A stretch of DNA of 64,000 nt from Seiridium cupressi (lineage: Eukaryota > Ascomycota > Sordariomycetes > Amphisphaeriales > Sporocadaceae), in the NCBI GenBank assembly GCA_036674765.1, contig JARVKI010000009.1, positions 496,001 through 560,000 of the forward strand, read 5' to 3'. The notes beneath the pieces are model-generated. The model was not told the origin of the DNA. It ran no database searches and saw only the letters and a list, made by a program, of their open reading frames with translations. Made by a program: the position numbers and the translations under genes. This document shows, one piece after another, positions 13,826-25,192 of this stretch (the first letter of the stretch is position 1; each line of letters begins with the position of its first letter).

Positions 13826-15733
13826 TCATTTACCAAATTCCTGGATCCAGCCAGCAGTTGCTTCATCGACCTTCTTGCGGTAATCCTGCTGTGTCCGGCA
13901 TTGCTCCAGGAAGACCTCGTACTTGGCATCGAACAGCTTCTTCTCGCCTTCATCAGTACCTGGCTTCACCAAGCGCCCAGGTTTGCTCATGCGATCCATG
14001 ATAGACCACAGGTTCTCTGTGTTTCCGTCGGCATCGGCACTGGCTGCCTTGGCTCCCAACATGGCCGCGCCGTGTACCACCGCCGCATGGACATACCGCG
14101 GGATGAGCACCGGCATATTGCAAGCCGTCGCAATCAGATCCATAAGCAGCGGATTCTGGCATTGAGAACCAGACATGAAAATGGTTGCGATGCCATGGCC
14201 GGACTTGTTCATAGACTCGATAATCTGTCTCGTCTGTAGTGCAATGAATTCCATGGTGGCATAATAGTAAAGTGCCAGGCCGTCCAGACTAGAGTCTGAG
14301 CTCAAACCAATGACGGAACCCTTCATGTTGGGATCAGCCACTGGTGAGCGATTGCCCCAAAGGTCTCCATAGAAGAAGAAGTGACGTCCCAGATAGGATA
14401 TTGAGGGAGCGTGTTGCTTCTCTGCCAGCTCGGCCAAATGGCTGTTTAGGAAGTCGTAGATGTTCGTCTGGGTGGCCTCGGCCAGCGTAACGGCATTAGC
14501 GTTGGCTGGATGTGTCTCAATCACATGCCTTAGGAGTTCTCCTGTGGCAGACTGCCCTCCCTCCGCCATCCAGTAGCCCGGAAGAAGAACGTCTCTGTAC
14601 GGTCCCCATACGCCATTCACGAACACGGGCTTTTCAGACATGGCCAGATGACAGGTCGATGTGCCGGCCACAGCTGCGAGCCGGGTAAAGGCTTGACTGA
14701 TATCGTTCGCAGGATGTGTCTCGTCCGAATGACCGTACTCGGTGTCGACTTTAGCGCCCACAGTACCAATCCACCCAGCGTATGCATCAATAACACCGCT
14801 ACCAACAGCAATGCCGACCGGCAGGCCCAGCTCTCTGCTTGCTTTCTCTGACAAGGTACCCACGATCTCGCCAGCACTCGCGTATTTGCCACTCTATTGC
14901 TTGGGTCAGTAAGAATGCTTCAGTAAAAGACAAGGGACGAATGAAATGGGCTCACCACCCCATCGACCCCACCCATCCGTTTGAAGTCGTCCTTTACTAG
15001 GTCGCCCAGACCGATTGTTTCATAAAAGTCTTCTTGCCATCCCTTGACACTGCCATCCACGCCGACAGGGACGAAACCCTGCTTGCAAACAGTGCTGCAG
15101 TAGCTCCTCGTCTCGTTGCCTGTCGCAAGATGTGTAAGAGCGTCTGCCAAGTCGTAGAACTTGCAACGATCGAACAGTTCTTCGGGCATGTTGTTCTTGA
15201 GCCAGAGGACCTTGGGGATCTCCATTTCGATGCTCATCTTACCACCGACGTAGCGCAAGAGGTTATGGCCGGTAGCGTTGATCTTCTCCGTCTCCTCGAC
15301 CGGTCGGTGGTCCAGCCAGAGGATCACATTTCGCGCGTTGCCATCATCCTCAAAGTTCGGCCCTGTGACAGTGACGGGATCATCGGTGTCATGGGCAAAA
15401 ACTGCCAGAGAACATGTGGCATCAAAGCCAATGCCCCTGATCGTGCTGGGATCGATGTTGGACTGGTGGACTACTTTATGTACACATGAGCAGATGCATG
15501 CCCAGATATCGGTAGTCGATTGTTCCTGGAAGGATGGTTAGGTCCTGCGCTCCAGCAACCCACCCGCCGGTTTGCGATCTTACATAGTAGCCTGTCTGAG
15601 GCTGCCACAGCTTGATTGCCTCGGAAGCAAGAGCTTTGATGTCTCCGCTCGCATCAATGAGGCAGGCTCGGGCCGAGCCCGTACCCACGTCTATGCCAAC
15701 GTAATGAACCTGAACCTTCTTGTCAATGGCCAT
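13826..15733 (-). CDS. FGGY-family carbohydrate kinase (D-ribulokinase type)
   Basis: Three exons, 15733-15584, 15525-14956 and 14893-13826 (introns 58 and 62 nt, both phase 0), coding 595 residues. The N-terminal lobe begins with the phosphate-binding motif GIDVGTGSAR (13-22). WLDHR and an ETEKIN segment follow in the sugar-binding part. The C-terminal lobe has GLPVGIAVGSGVIDAYAG, GTSTCH and FMSGSQCQNPLLMDLIA, the second FGGY signature region. Length and motifs fit the eukaryotic FGGY/YDR109C branch, which phosphorylates D-ribulose with ATP in the cytosol as a metabolite-repair or pentose-salvage step; xylulokinases are shorter and differ in these motifs. Substrate assignment is by family only. 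Neighbouring genes give no pathway hint. Confidence 0.92.
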
Positions 15734-17009
15734 CTTCTCTGTATGGGGTATGTGCGGTGGAGAGTTGGTACGAAGTTAGACCGGACTCGGGGGTTTTTTT
15801 GTGCACACATGGAGGCGAGAGAACAAGGAACTTACGTTGTTCTCGAGATGGATGACATTGCGTGTGCTAGATGGTGAAAAGCAAGCCCATGGTCAGCAAA
15901 TGATGTGACACTGCAGCAGGCTAGGATAAACTTCGACGCTGTCCGGGACGATCAAGCCCAGGGTGACGACTTACTCCATGACTGGAAGCTCGGGGTATTG
16001 CTGTTGCTAGGAAGCTCAACGGTTGAGGCGGCTGACAGTGATTGCTGCCACTCTGTCGTCCGAGCAGTCCGCAAGCTCGATTGGGAAATCCGAGTTGGTG
16101 AGATGGGGTGTGTAAGAGGCGCCAGGGGACGTGGCACGGGCGGGAGGGCAGGCACAAGAACTTTAGTTGCCGGGAAGCGTGTACAGAAGAAGCTTGTACG
16201 AGGCTCTCGACTAGTTTTTCTTCTTTATCAGAATGGCGTGGGCAAGCTCCCCGAGCTCCGGAGTATGCAAGAGGTCCCAAGAGGCGGCATGTCGTCACAA
16301 GGGTCTGGGGGTCTATGTACTAACCCCCACCTCGACCACAGCTATGGTGGGGCCTGTGCTGTGGGGGGCTTGGGGAAGTCGCTAGGCTGGTTCCCTATCG
16401 GATGCCGCCAGATTGTCAATCCCGGCAAACTCGTCAAAGGATCGACTGAGCGGTGGCCACCATGGTGCTCTTCGGGCTGGCACAAGGCCCACAAGCTGGG
16501 ATGGGATTGTTGTATATGGGGCAGAACTTGCAAGAGGCGTCTGGAGGCGGTCGCGTTTGCCAGAGAATAACTCCGTGCGCCTGGGGTAGGTACTGATCGG
16601 CAGCCCCAAACCTTAAGTTTTCGAACATTCCGGCCCCGGAAGCCTCACCGACTGACACCATTATTTCTCGTCACACATGTGCCGTCTCGCCAGCGGTCAG
16701 CGGTTTCGTCGGCGGCGTACTGTAGCAGACATCCATAGCAACTCCACTGTAAACGCCTGGGACATAAGATGATTCGATGGTTGTCATCTGCTACTAGAAT
16801 AGTCAACGTACGTACTACCTATGATATCAGGGCTGCCCAGCTCGTAGGGTAAATCAGATGTGGCCCTTCCGGCTTCCCCGAAGCAGCCACCTTCCACCGC
16901 TAAAGCCCAGGACCCCACCAACACCCTGCCCATGATCGTGTGTTGATTCCATCGTGAGATGGTCATGTCGCGTCATCTCGGATTCGTCATTCATCGTCGT
17001 CATTCAATC
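15734..17009. other. Intergenic region upstream of the FGGY kinase
   Basis: 1.28 kb. It includes the kinase promoter and a long open plus-strand frame (15905-16570) that begins at GTG, is Gly/Arg-rich, has no recognisable domain and lies opposite other open frames; I do not accept it as a gene. No repeats of note. Confidence 0.5.
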
Positions 17010-19382
17010 TCATCCGTCGAGGTCCGCCTGGTGACCTTCCACGAGTATAACGACGGTCAGGGTTGCTGCATATGCTTCGCGGATGCCGCAAGCCATGCTG
17101 TTAAGTGTCAGTAGACTTGACAACTGAAAGACTCGCTGTCACTCGTTTCCACTCACCATGTCTTCTCAATATCCACCACTACCGCACTGAGCCCCCAGTG
17201 TGAGCACCAAGCCCGAGCTAAAACCTCGTTGTCCGGAACACCGAATGCTTCTATTACGAGAACTCTCTCGTCGTCGTCGTCATCTGCCATGGGTTTGCTG
17301 GGTTTGCTACCGCCCACGGGCGTCGAGTTGGCACTCCTCTCGCTGAATCCAGCTGGGCTGCCCCAATCTCGCATGTTGACGACCTCGTCGGCTTTGATGA
17401 GAGTGTATACGTAATCAAAGAAAAGGGGGTGCGGGCCCGAGGAGCACGGCCAGGCATTGATGAATGAGACGTCATAGTTGAGTCGCAGCGGCCAAGATAC
17501 ACCATCGATGGCAAACTGAATCGAAGCATCGAACCATTGGGGTCCATGATCCTGACGCGTGGGGAGGGTGCTTCTCAAGCCCAGCAGTTCAATGCGGACC
17601 GCGTCCACATACTCAACCACATCTGGAGTGACCAACTTGTATTCGCTCACCGGGAACACCTCTGCAGGAGGACCAAGGGGATCAGATCGTTCGCTCATTG
17701 AAGATACGTCTTCTGGGGTTATCCGTTGTCGCGGCTTTCTAGAACGAATTCGCGCAATCTGGGACGCTTCCAGATCTGAGGTTGGTCGCGCCGGCCCGAT
17801 CCAACCCCCTACCTCGTGACATGTGGGAGAAAGTACCTTACCGACGATGCAAGTGGAGGACCAATATGTGTAACTCTTCCGATACTGGAACCCACAATGT
17901 GGGTGCATATGCGTGAGCAGGGCCAGATTATCTGTGGCGACATTGGGGTCGATGTCGACTAGGCTGTTCATAAGGAGGAATGGAAATGTAGACTACGCTG
18001 GTTAGCATTCCTGGCTTGCCGAAGAGAACAACACTCAGACTTACTCCCGGAAGCACGAGCCCGCTGAAGAAGGCCATGGTATGGGAGCTGAGTCCTAGTA
18101 AATTTCCGTCGGTTTCATTCTGCTTCAGCGCATCCAAGGTTTCGTCGAGGTTTGGCCACTTCATCATTTGTGCAAACCGCTTCAACATCTTGGCCTGTCG
18201 CTTCCGCAGCTTGAACCGCAACCGCACTTTATCGGCCGTTTCACCAAACTCTCCAACTCGAACATACTCCCTCCAACGCCTGGCGAGAGCGAGGTTCCAT
18301 TGTATTTTCGGGGGTATCTGGGCCAACAGTTTCTCCTTTTCCCATTCATTGTGAAGCCCTGCGTTGATCCGTAGTTCTAACTCCAGACTGAGGAGCAGTT
18401 GATGGAAGAATTTGAGATATTGCTCCTCGTTGGAAGGGCTAGTATCGTAGATGAATCTCGTGACCACCTGATTCTTGGGAATGGTGAAATCAATCCAGTC
18501 CGGGGATGAGAGCACCATGATCAAGTCCGTAATTTGCTTATCCAGGGCTTTGTGAGGATTAAAGATCTTGTCGGGATCCTTTAGGAACCGCTTGTACAGA
18601 TTCCTATACATCAAATCCCCGTTGCCATCTTCTAAGCCAGCCTCTAGTTCCAGCAACCGTTCGAAGATCAGAACCAGGTCTACCTCACGCGGTTTCAGCC
18701 CTGGATCTCGAAGATCTATGGCTGGCGGAATTATGCTTGATAAACTCGCCCAGTGGTTCAAAGTGATTGTGCCCGGCCGGGCCCCATACCCAAAGGCCAA
18801 GCTTGGCTGCTCCAGAGTCTCCCACGGATATTTGGACGCACTTGACCCCCGAATCCGAAGAGTTGTCAGTTGCGTCATGGAGTCGTGCTGATTGGCGGCA
18901 TCCGTTTCCTCACTGCTGTTTCCCGCCGTTGTCGTGTAGAGAGCGTAGTACTGGTCCGAGCGGTGCGGAATCGGCCGTTTATGTCCCTTGTGCGCCGGGA
19001 CGCCTCGAGATATCAGCTCCATGGCATGTGCGAGCGATAACTCCTCCTGGCTGGACACACCGGATGGTGGCCACTCGGAAAGCGGCGATGCTTCGTATAC
19101 ATGGCCATTGGGTTCCGCCAAGCCCTTGCCCTTGATATCATGGAGAGGGGCCCTACGGGGCCTGCGCCGTGCGCCCCTGGCTTCTGGCCCGTCGCTTCTT
19201 CGCCTGAATGAGACGTCACCTTCGCTGGCCCTCCGAGGCTGCTCTTTGAACTGGGGAGCATGTTAGCAAGCTTTGCGCATTTGGCTTGGATAAGGCGTCA
19301 TTGTGCGAACCAGTCTGCCCCCTTGCGCATTGCTCTTGGTGCGAAAGAGCCCGCTCCAAAAACCTTTCTTCGATTCCGCCAT
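17010..19382 (-). CDS. Conserved-looking fungal protein of unknown function (733 aa)
   Basis: Four exons: 19382-19311, 19250-18045, 17992-17157, 17097-17010; introns 60, 52 and 59 nt. The first intron has a weak GTTCGC donor but a good branch point (GCTAAC) and CCCCAG acceptor. The protein has a basic N-terminus (FWSGLFRTKS, then many Arg), a long charged helical middle (about 170-390), a hydrophobic stretch near 415-435 (AFFSGLVLPGSTFPFLL), a Tyr/Trp/Cys-rich segment around 460-490, and an acidic Asp run before the C-terminal motifs VLVIEAFGVPDNEVLARAWC and CMACGIREAYAATLTVV. I do not recognise a named domain. Without the last intron the protein would stop at EKTW; with it, a Cys-containing tail is added that reads like a genuine conserved end. 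Both frame and phase support the spliced form. Function unknown. Confidence 0.75.
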
Positions 19383-20529
19383 GGCAAGTCGAATACGTCT
19401 GATATTCTGGCATGAGTGCGACGGCGTAATAAGTCCGGAACCTGTGGGCAGGTGTGCTGTCTGGCAGCTTCACATGCGAGGCTGTGTCGGACACGCGTCA
19501 ATCGGTGATGTGGCTGCGTTGATCTCCAGGAATCAACCAATATCTTGCAGCACTTCCTGTGCCGGAGAGTCTCGTCTTGTTATGACCTCAGAGACTCCAG
19601 CACTTATCCTTTGACCGCAAGCAATGTTCCGCAGTGCGCCAGAGATTGTTGTGATGGAGCAGACTTGGTGGCTGCTGCTATGGCAAAGGCACAAAACAGG
19701 GAGCTGCAGATGCATTTGTTCCAGAATAGCTTGGATGCGCAGCTCGGCGCGGGTGCTCCAAAAAGCTGAGACAATCTAGTCGCAAAAGGGCGGTTCACGG
19801 CGAAACGGCAGGTTCTCAATGGAGGGAATCAGTCAACAGCAACTGCCACGTCTGACAGTCGTTTGCTAACCTGGGGCCGCTACCAACGGTCATGGGTGGA
19901 TTCGGGTATACTGTAGCAGCAGCGTGCCAAACCGCTGATAAACTAATCTACAGCCGCCTTTTATGCATTCCGCCAACCGTGAATCACAGCAAAACGACTC
20001 CAAATCTACTCATTTCCAAAACCCACACTTGTTATTCACACTGCAAAGCTGAAAACCCACGTTTAGCTATTATCCGAACTTTATTCAACTGAAAGACACA
20101 CAAATACAAGCGACTTGTCGTGTGTATGGTCAACACGACAAAAACCCGCACGTCGCCGTGCTCTATTGTCGCCATGCTCTATCGCAAACCGGTTCCTGTG
20201 GAGAAACAAGGGGTATCTTCTCTAACATGAAAGAACACACTATACCGTCTCCAACTCTGCATAGTGATGACTCCCTCGGCATCTAAGCCATCGTCCTCCA
20301 AATTGTGCTTCACTTCAAATCCATATATCCTCCAGGCTCCTGCAAATGGGAAGAAGTTGAGCTGAAAAAAACAATGATTTTAACCAGATATTCTTGGGAC
20401 AGCTTTAGTACCAAGACCCGCAGCACCAGGCATCAGGATCTGAGCCCTCACCCTAACATCAACGGTCGGACTGCGTAGGCAACCCTACTCTGTTGCTTGT
20501 GAGGGAACCATCACGCTGAGATAGGTGGC
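19383..20529. other. Intergenic, nothing recognised
   Basis: 1.15 kb between two minus-strand genes, containing the promoter of the uncharacterised 733-aa gene and the 3' flank of the DCAF4-like gene. Only short overlapping open frames. Confidence 0.6.
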
Positions 20530-22622
20530 TCAAGCCTTATTGTCAGGGCCCATATCTCCCAAGGAGTATACTTCAAGATTGCTACCGAGAGCAACAAACA
20601 AAGATGAATGCTGATCGCCCGACATCTTCTCAAACTGCATTGCCTTGATGGGCCCTTTGTTTTGGACATCAGCTTGGATTCGGTCAATCGCAGGAGATTT
20701 CAGTTGGTGCCCCGACTCCAAAGAGTGGATAGCGACCTTCCCGCCATCATGGGCTGTAGCGACGATGCCCGCCTCGATATCAACATCAAACCCAATCTTG
20801 TTATAGCTGTCGTTCGAGTAGGCCGGAAACGTCTTGATATATCGATCTGTCTTGACCTCTGGGCTGATGTCGCCGCGCCACTTGGACACAATACTAGTGT
20901 GGCCTTTGACCATGCGGAGGTCGTAGGTCTGCATCATGTGACGGGTGCCGCTAATTAGGACATGGTGCTCATTGAGCGATTTGATATCTGGGGATAGAAA
21001 AACGATCAGCTTTTCGTTCTTATCGTAGGTGAACGAAGGTTCTTCGGTGGTTCGGATATCATCGATTGTAAGCTCTTCTGGAGAGTTGGAAGAATAGAAA
21101 AGATTAAAAACTCCACGCGTTTTTTTGTACTCACGTGCAATGCTGCTTCCATGACGGAACGACTTCCAATCCACGTCGCGTACGCGAGTATCAGCGATGA
21201 AGCATCGCCCAGGGCGACCTCCACCCAGGATGATACTTTCATGGTTGCGGCGATACTCGACAGCGAAGATGTCCCTAAATGCATTGTCGGCCACCAGGTG
21301 GTCCGTCTTGCTTGGCGCAATCCACTTCAGACTGCCACTCAATGAAAATTCTTGCTCCCCTTTCCATTGTACAATCCCTCGATTCGATCCAGCAGCACAT
21401 AAAATCTCTTCTGACGTATCAGGGCCGGGTGTGACGACGTTGACCTCGACATATCCATGATCTTGATCGGCGAATGGCAAACGGCCCATCTGCGGTTGTA
21501 GTGGTTGAGGGGGTTGCACACTGGGTCCCACTTGAGCTACAATCTGCATACACGGACCTGCCATTATGTCAGTTGTGTATTAAAAAGCTCCGGGTCTCTA
21601 TGGTACTAACGTTGTCCTAGTTGCCAGCAAGGCGTCTTGGTCCGCTTCTCGTCTTCGGGTAATTGTGCAGGCACTGCTGCCCTCAACGAAACACGATCGC
21701 TAGGCGAAGTCTGTGCTATTAGCAGGACTCCACGGCGGCGATGAAACTTGATATCCGATATCTGGTCGAGAATGAACTCGCGATACGGACTTATGCGACC
21801 TTCTGGCGTAGAGTAGTCGGCTAGTAGTCGGCGGTGGACTCTGCTCGTGGTCAGCTTTAGTCACAAGATGAAAATTTGAAGAGTTCAAGTTCACATACCG
21901 GCCGTTTCTGTCTCTAGGTATGTAGGTAGAGGCTATCGAGGAGCCATCCGGTGCTGAAGTAGACGGGGCCGTTTAGCGCTGTGCCCATACCTTCATACAA
22001 CAACCAGGACAACTTACAAAGATAGCCAAAGCCAAGGTCCGTCCAAGGATCCTCACCAACGATACACATGGCGGTGATGTGCTGTGAAGAACTCCAAATG
22101 GATTTTTTGAAGGGTATACCTCCCTTCTTCACTAGGTCGGCCGCAAGGATGGCGGGCACCATGTCGTCCAGGGCAATGCCATGTTCACGAGCCAGGAAGC
22201 CGCCGGTCAAAGGATCGTTGAGGGCATGCGCACGCTTGATCCGGCCCTTACAGAGATCTAAGCGTTGCACTACAATACGTGAGGGTCAGCGATTCCTTCT
22301 TCAAGTGTCCTTGACGAGTTTTCGCGGGGTAAAGCTCATGCTCCAGGAGTAAAAATGCTTAAACAGGAAGTGGTCACTCCTAGAAGAGGACAGGGAGGGC
22401 ACATCATCGTCGGAAAAGTTGCTTACAGGCCTCCTCCGCCTTTTGATCCTCAAGCTTGCGTTTCTTGACATTATCAGCAGACCAAGCCGAATCCGTAGGC
22501 GCGGTGTGATTGCCCTCGATCTTGAAGTAACGCTTCTGCATAGGATCTGTGGTGGCAATCAGTCATGTGGTCGCAAGCTTGAGAACTGTATCCTTACCGA
22601 AATAGTAGCCTGGAATGTCCAT
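20530..22622 (-). CDS. DCAF4-like WD40 protein (putative CUL4-DDB1 substrate receptor)
   Basis: Seven exons: 22622-22598, 22546-22427, 22269-22018, 21953-21899, 21840-21611, 21557-21135, 20987-20530 (introns 51, 157, 64, 58, 53, 147 nt), all phases consistent, 520 residues. The N-terminus MDIPGYYF|DPMQKRYFKI matches the (L)PGFYFDxxKxRYFKI opening of DCAF4/WDR21 proteins and spans the first splice site; exon 1 is only 25 nt. A Lys/Glu-rich helix follows, then beta-propeller-type sequence: ILCAAGSNRGIVQW, ILGGGRPGRCFIADTR, HHVLISGTRHMMQTYDLR, GIVATAHDGGKVAIHSLESG. Family members dock on DDB1-CUL4 ubiquitin ligases; the substrate is unknown. The last intron is 147 nt, a multiple of three with no stop, so it can be mistaken for coding; removing it restores SSIAHIKSLNEHH. 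Another acceptor inside it (AG at 21079-21078) is also in frame. Confidence 0.82.
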
Positions 22623-24250
22623 CTTGGCACTGACGCTTCTGTGGCTTCGAACTGGGGAACGATGGTGATGGATTGAGATGGAAAGGGCGATTAGTGGTTG
22701 GCGACAATAAAAATATGCATGGCCATGTCGAAGCTTTCCATGAACGATTGGAGGATATTTATGATCTTCCAGGATGTTGATGATATACACACCTGGGTAG
22801 ATTTCGACTTGAAGTTGAAGAAATCTTTGCTCAAGGTGATGAAGAATCACGTGGAGAGGTGCTCGATAGATGTTGTAAGGGAAGCAAGCACTTTAAGCCG
22901 TCTTGATTGATTTTAGCGGGAGTTTCCGACCACTAACTATGTAGAACTCGCCCAAACCAAAGCTTCTACAGCGCTGTAATTACCCAGACCTAGGCGGCAC
23001 AATGCGGGGCTTTGCATTGAAACAAACTCGAACTGGCCCCTGGAATAAGCTCCAATGCCTGAGAGCCAATCAAGGTCTCGATCTGACATCAAGGCATGAT
23101 TAGGAAAACACAGTTTGAAGAGACTAACTACCTATATGAAAACAGTACTACTGGCGGTCACTGGCTGGGCGTTATAGGTGTAAACTTCACATCTCTGAAC
23201 GGGACGCCTGACGTGGAGCATGGTTACTGACCGAGGATAGCTCAAAGGAGATAAATATGGCCATGGTCAATCTTTTACAGATGGAATCCGCGTTCAGCTC
23301 GAGTCACCAATCTATTATTCTGAACCTAGTTCGATGTGCCATAATACTCGCTCGCCTCTGCGAGGGACATGTCTATTTGCTGTTCGATTGGTGACTAAAA
23401 GTGAGATATTGAATAGAACGGGGTGATAGTGAAAGTTCATCTGAAACAAAAGGCACAGTCTTGCATTGAGAATCCAAAACTATAGGAACAAGAAATCACA
23501 AAGAGTACGCCTGCTATGATGTACCAAGTCTAACATACTGAAAGGGCCATCGTCGAAGGATACCCTTGATTCACAGTTCACAGTTCACATTCTATACATA
23601 TCAGGCATAGTTATCAGTCAAAGGTTCCACGCCAGCGGGTAGGAAACCCAAGTGTATATAAACCCACATTGGAAAGTGAAGGGGAAAGGTCAGGACACGC
23701 GAAGTAGGGAACTATTCCTCACGACAATTCTATAAGTACTTACAACCAGACTATAAGTCTTCAAGCACAGTGACGCCAGTCACCAGGTGTTAAGTTTCCC
23801 ACCTCGCACGTCCCTGTAGGCTCAAAAGACTCTTCTTGTCCATCTCTACCCACTCACTAAGAGCCTGCTAACGGTCCGATTCACCACCAAGTGTTCCACC
23901 GAGTTTAGCCACACAAGCGCTCCTGTCCAACAGGCGCAACAACCGCACGACTCCAAGGATTGGAAAACGACTCGTGCAAGCCTTAGTTAATAATGTAAAC
24001 TCAATTATGGACACAAACTGCCCCGCAGACAGAGCCTTCCGTTGCCCGAAAAGGCTACCCCTCCCTCCTATGTCATTGCTGGCATTTCTAGGAGGGCTGC
24101 CCGCCCATCCCCCATAAGAAGTTGCTGTTGTCTCGGACGTTGTGCTACCTACCGCTTCACCTCTCTTCCATTCAATCCTCTCTGTAGCTCCTTGTTTGTT
24201 GTTTCATACAGTACGAAGCCCGACCTCTTAGAGCTCGAGCTACCGCAATC
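22623..24250. other. Shared upstream region of the DCAF4-like and ABM genes
   Basis: 1.63 kb between divergent genes, so promoters for both should lie here. Between about 22.9 and 24.0 kb even short open frames are nearly absent on either strand. Nothing else recognised. Confidence 0.6.
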
Positions 24251-24734
24251 ATGGTCTACACACTCACCGTCCACCTTTATGCCAACGACGACCCCCAGTC
24301 GATCGAGCGGATCAAGCTGAAGCTGATCGAGGCGGCACGTGTCTACCGCAAGGACAAGGAGACGGTCGATTGGTTCGTCATGCAGGATGTGCACGACCCG
24401 CGTGCTTTTACCGTTGTCGAGCGCTTCGAGCAGGAGTCTGTATGTTCTGGCCGTACAATCACAATTTGGAGTGGCTGCCCACTCCAACCAATGCACTTGC
24501 TCCGGACCTTTGCTGATAACTGCGTGCTTTCCTCTATAGTCTCAGAAATATCACCTCGAAAACCCATACTGGAAGACCTTTGATCCGTGAGCTGCCCCGG
24601 TATAGTAGTGATTACCTACACGTATGGACTGACATGACCCTTCTAGTTACGTTGTTCCTCTACTAGCAAAGCCAATGGACCTCAGAAGACACGAAGAATT
24701 GGACACCAGCAAGGATGTCGTTGTTCCCCAGTAA
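24251..24734 (+). CDS. Small ABM-type (antibiotic biosynthesis monooxygenase fold) protein
   Basis: Three exons: 24251-24439, 24540-24586, 24647-24734; introns 100 and 60 nt; 107 residues. The sequence runs MVYTLTVHLYANDD, KLKLIEAARVYRKDKETVDWFVMQD, DPRAFTVVERFEQESSQKYH, ENPYWKTFDPYV, and fits the ABM/dimeric alpha-beta barrel pattern: a first beta strand, a helix, then a strand with F.V.ERFE and a following H. It also fits the family's usual length of about 100 residues. Such proteins include haem-free monooxygenases and stress-related enzymes; no cluster of biosynthetic genes surrounds it, so a metabolite role is not supported. Exon 1 alone would run on into the intron and give a wrong tail. 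It is convergent with PMA1. Confidence 0.8.
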
Positions 24735-25192
24735 TAAAAGTCACATAGAATTGGATGAAACCTGTATTCTGAATGAATTGAAGAACATGAGAAAAGCTGG
24801 TTGTCAATACCAACTACTATCCTACCTGTTGGTCACCTTGATCCTCGAGTCGGAATATTACGTAGCAAATCTAGAATACATCACACGACAGTCGCGTTCA
24901 CATAGGGGAAGCGATCAACAATTTTAGTTTTACTTCTTTATTAAGTTGGTCTAGAGTAGTAGGAAACTGGATATAATACTGTCAGACCGCATTCATCCCG
25001 GACGCAACCGTCTCAACGATTAATCGAGACGTCGGCCAACATCAAACAGTTTAGACAAGAAATGAGTGAAAAACGCGAGCATCCAGACAGCGACAAGAGT
25101 GTCATCGGGGTATTAGAGGATGCATCGCGGCCAAATTCCCCATCGGCACTGTCAGGCTTATGAGCAGAGCCGGTCCTTACAGTGGGGGGAAT
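24735..25192. other. Convergent 3' flanks of the ABM gene and PMA1
   Basis: 458 nt holding both 3' untranslated regions. AT-rich near 24.75-24.97 kb. No gene seen. Confidence 0.6.

Noticed and set aside
15905..16570. 221-codon open plus-strand frame upstream of the FGGY kinase
   Set aside because: Begins at GTG, no domain, low-complexity Gly/Arg/Trp content, and open frames exist opposite it.
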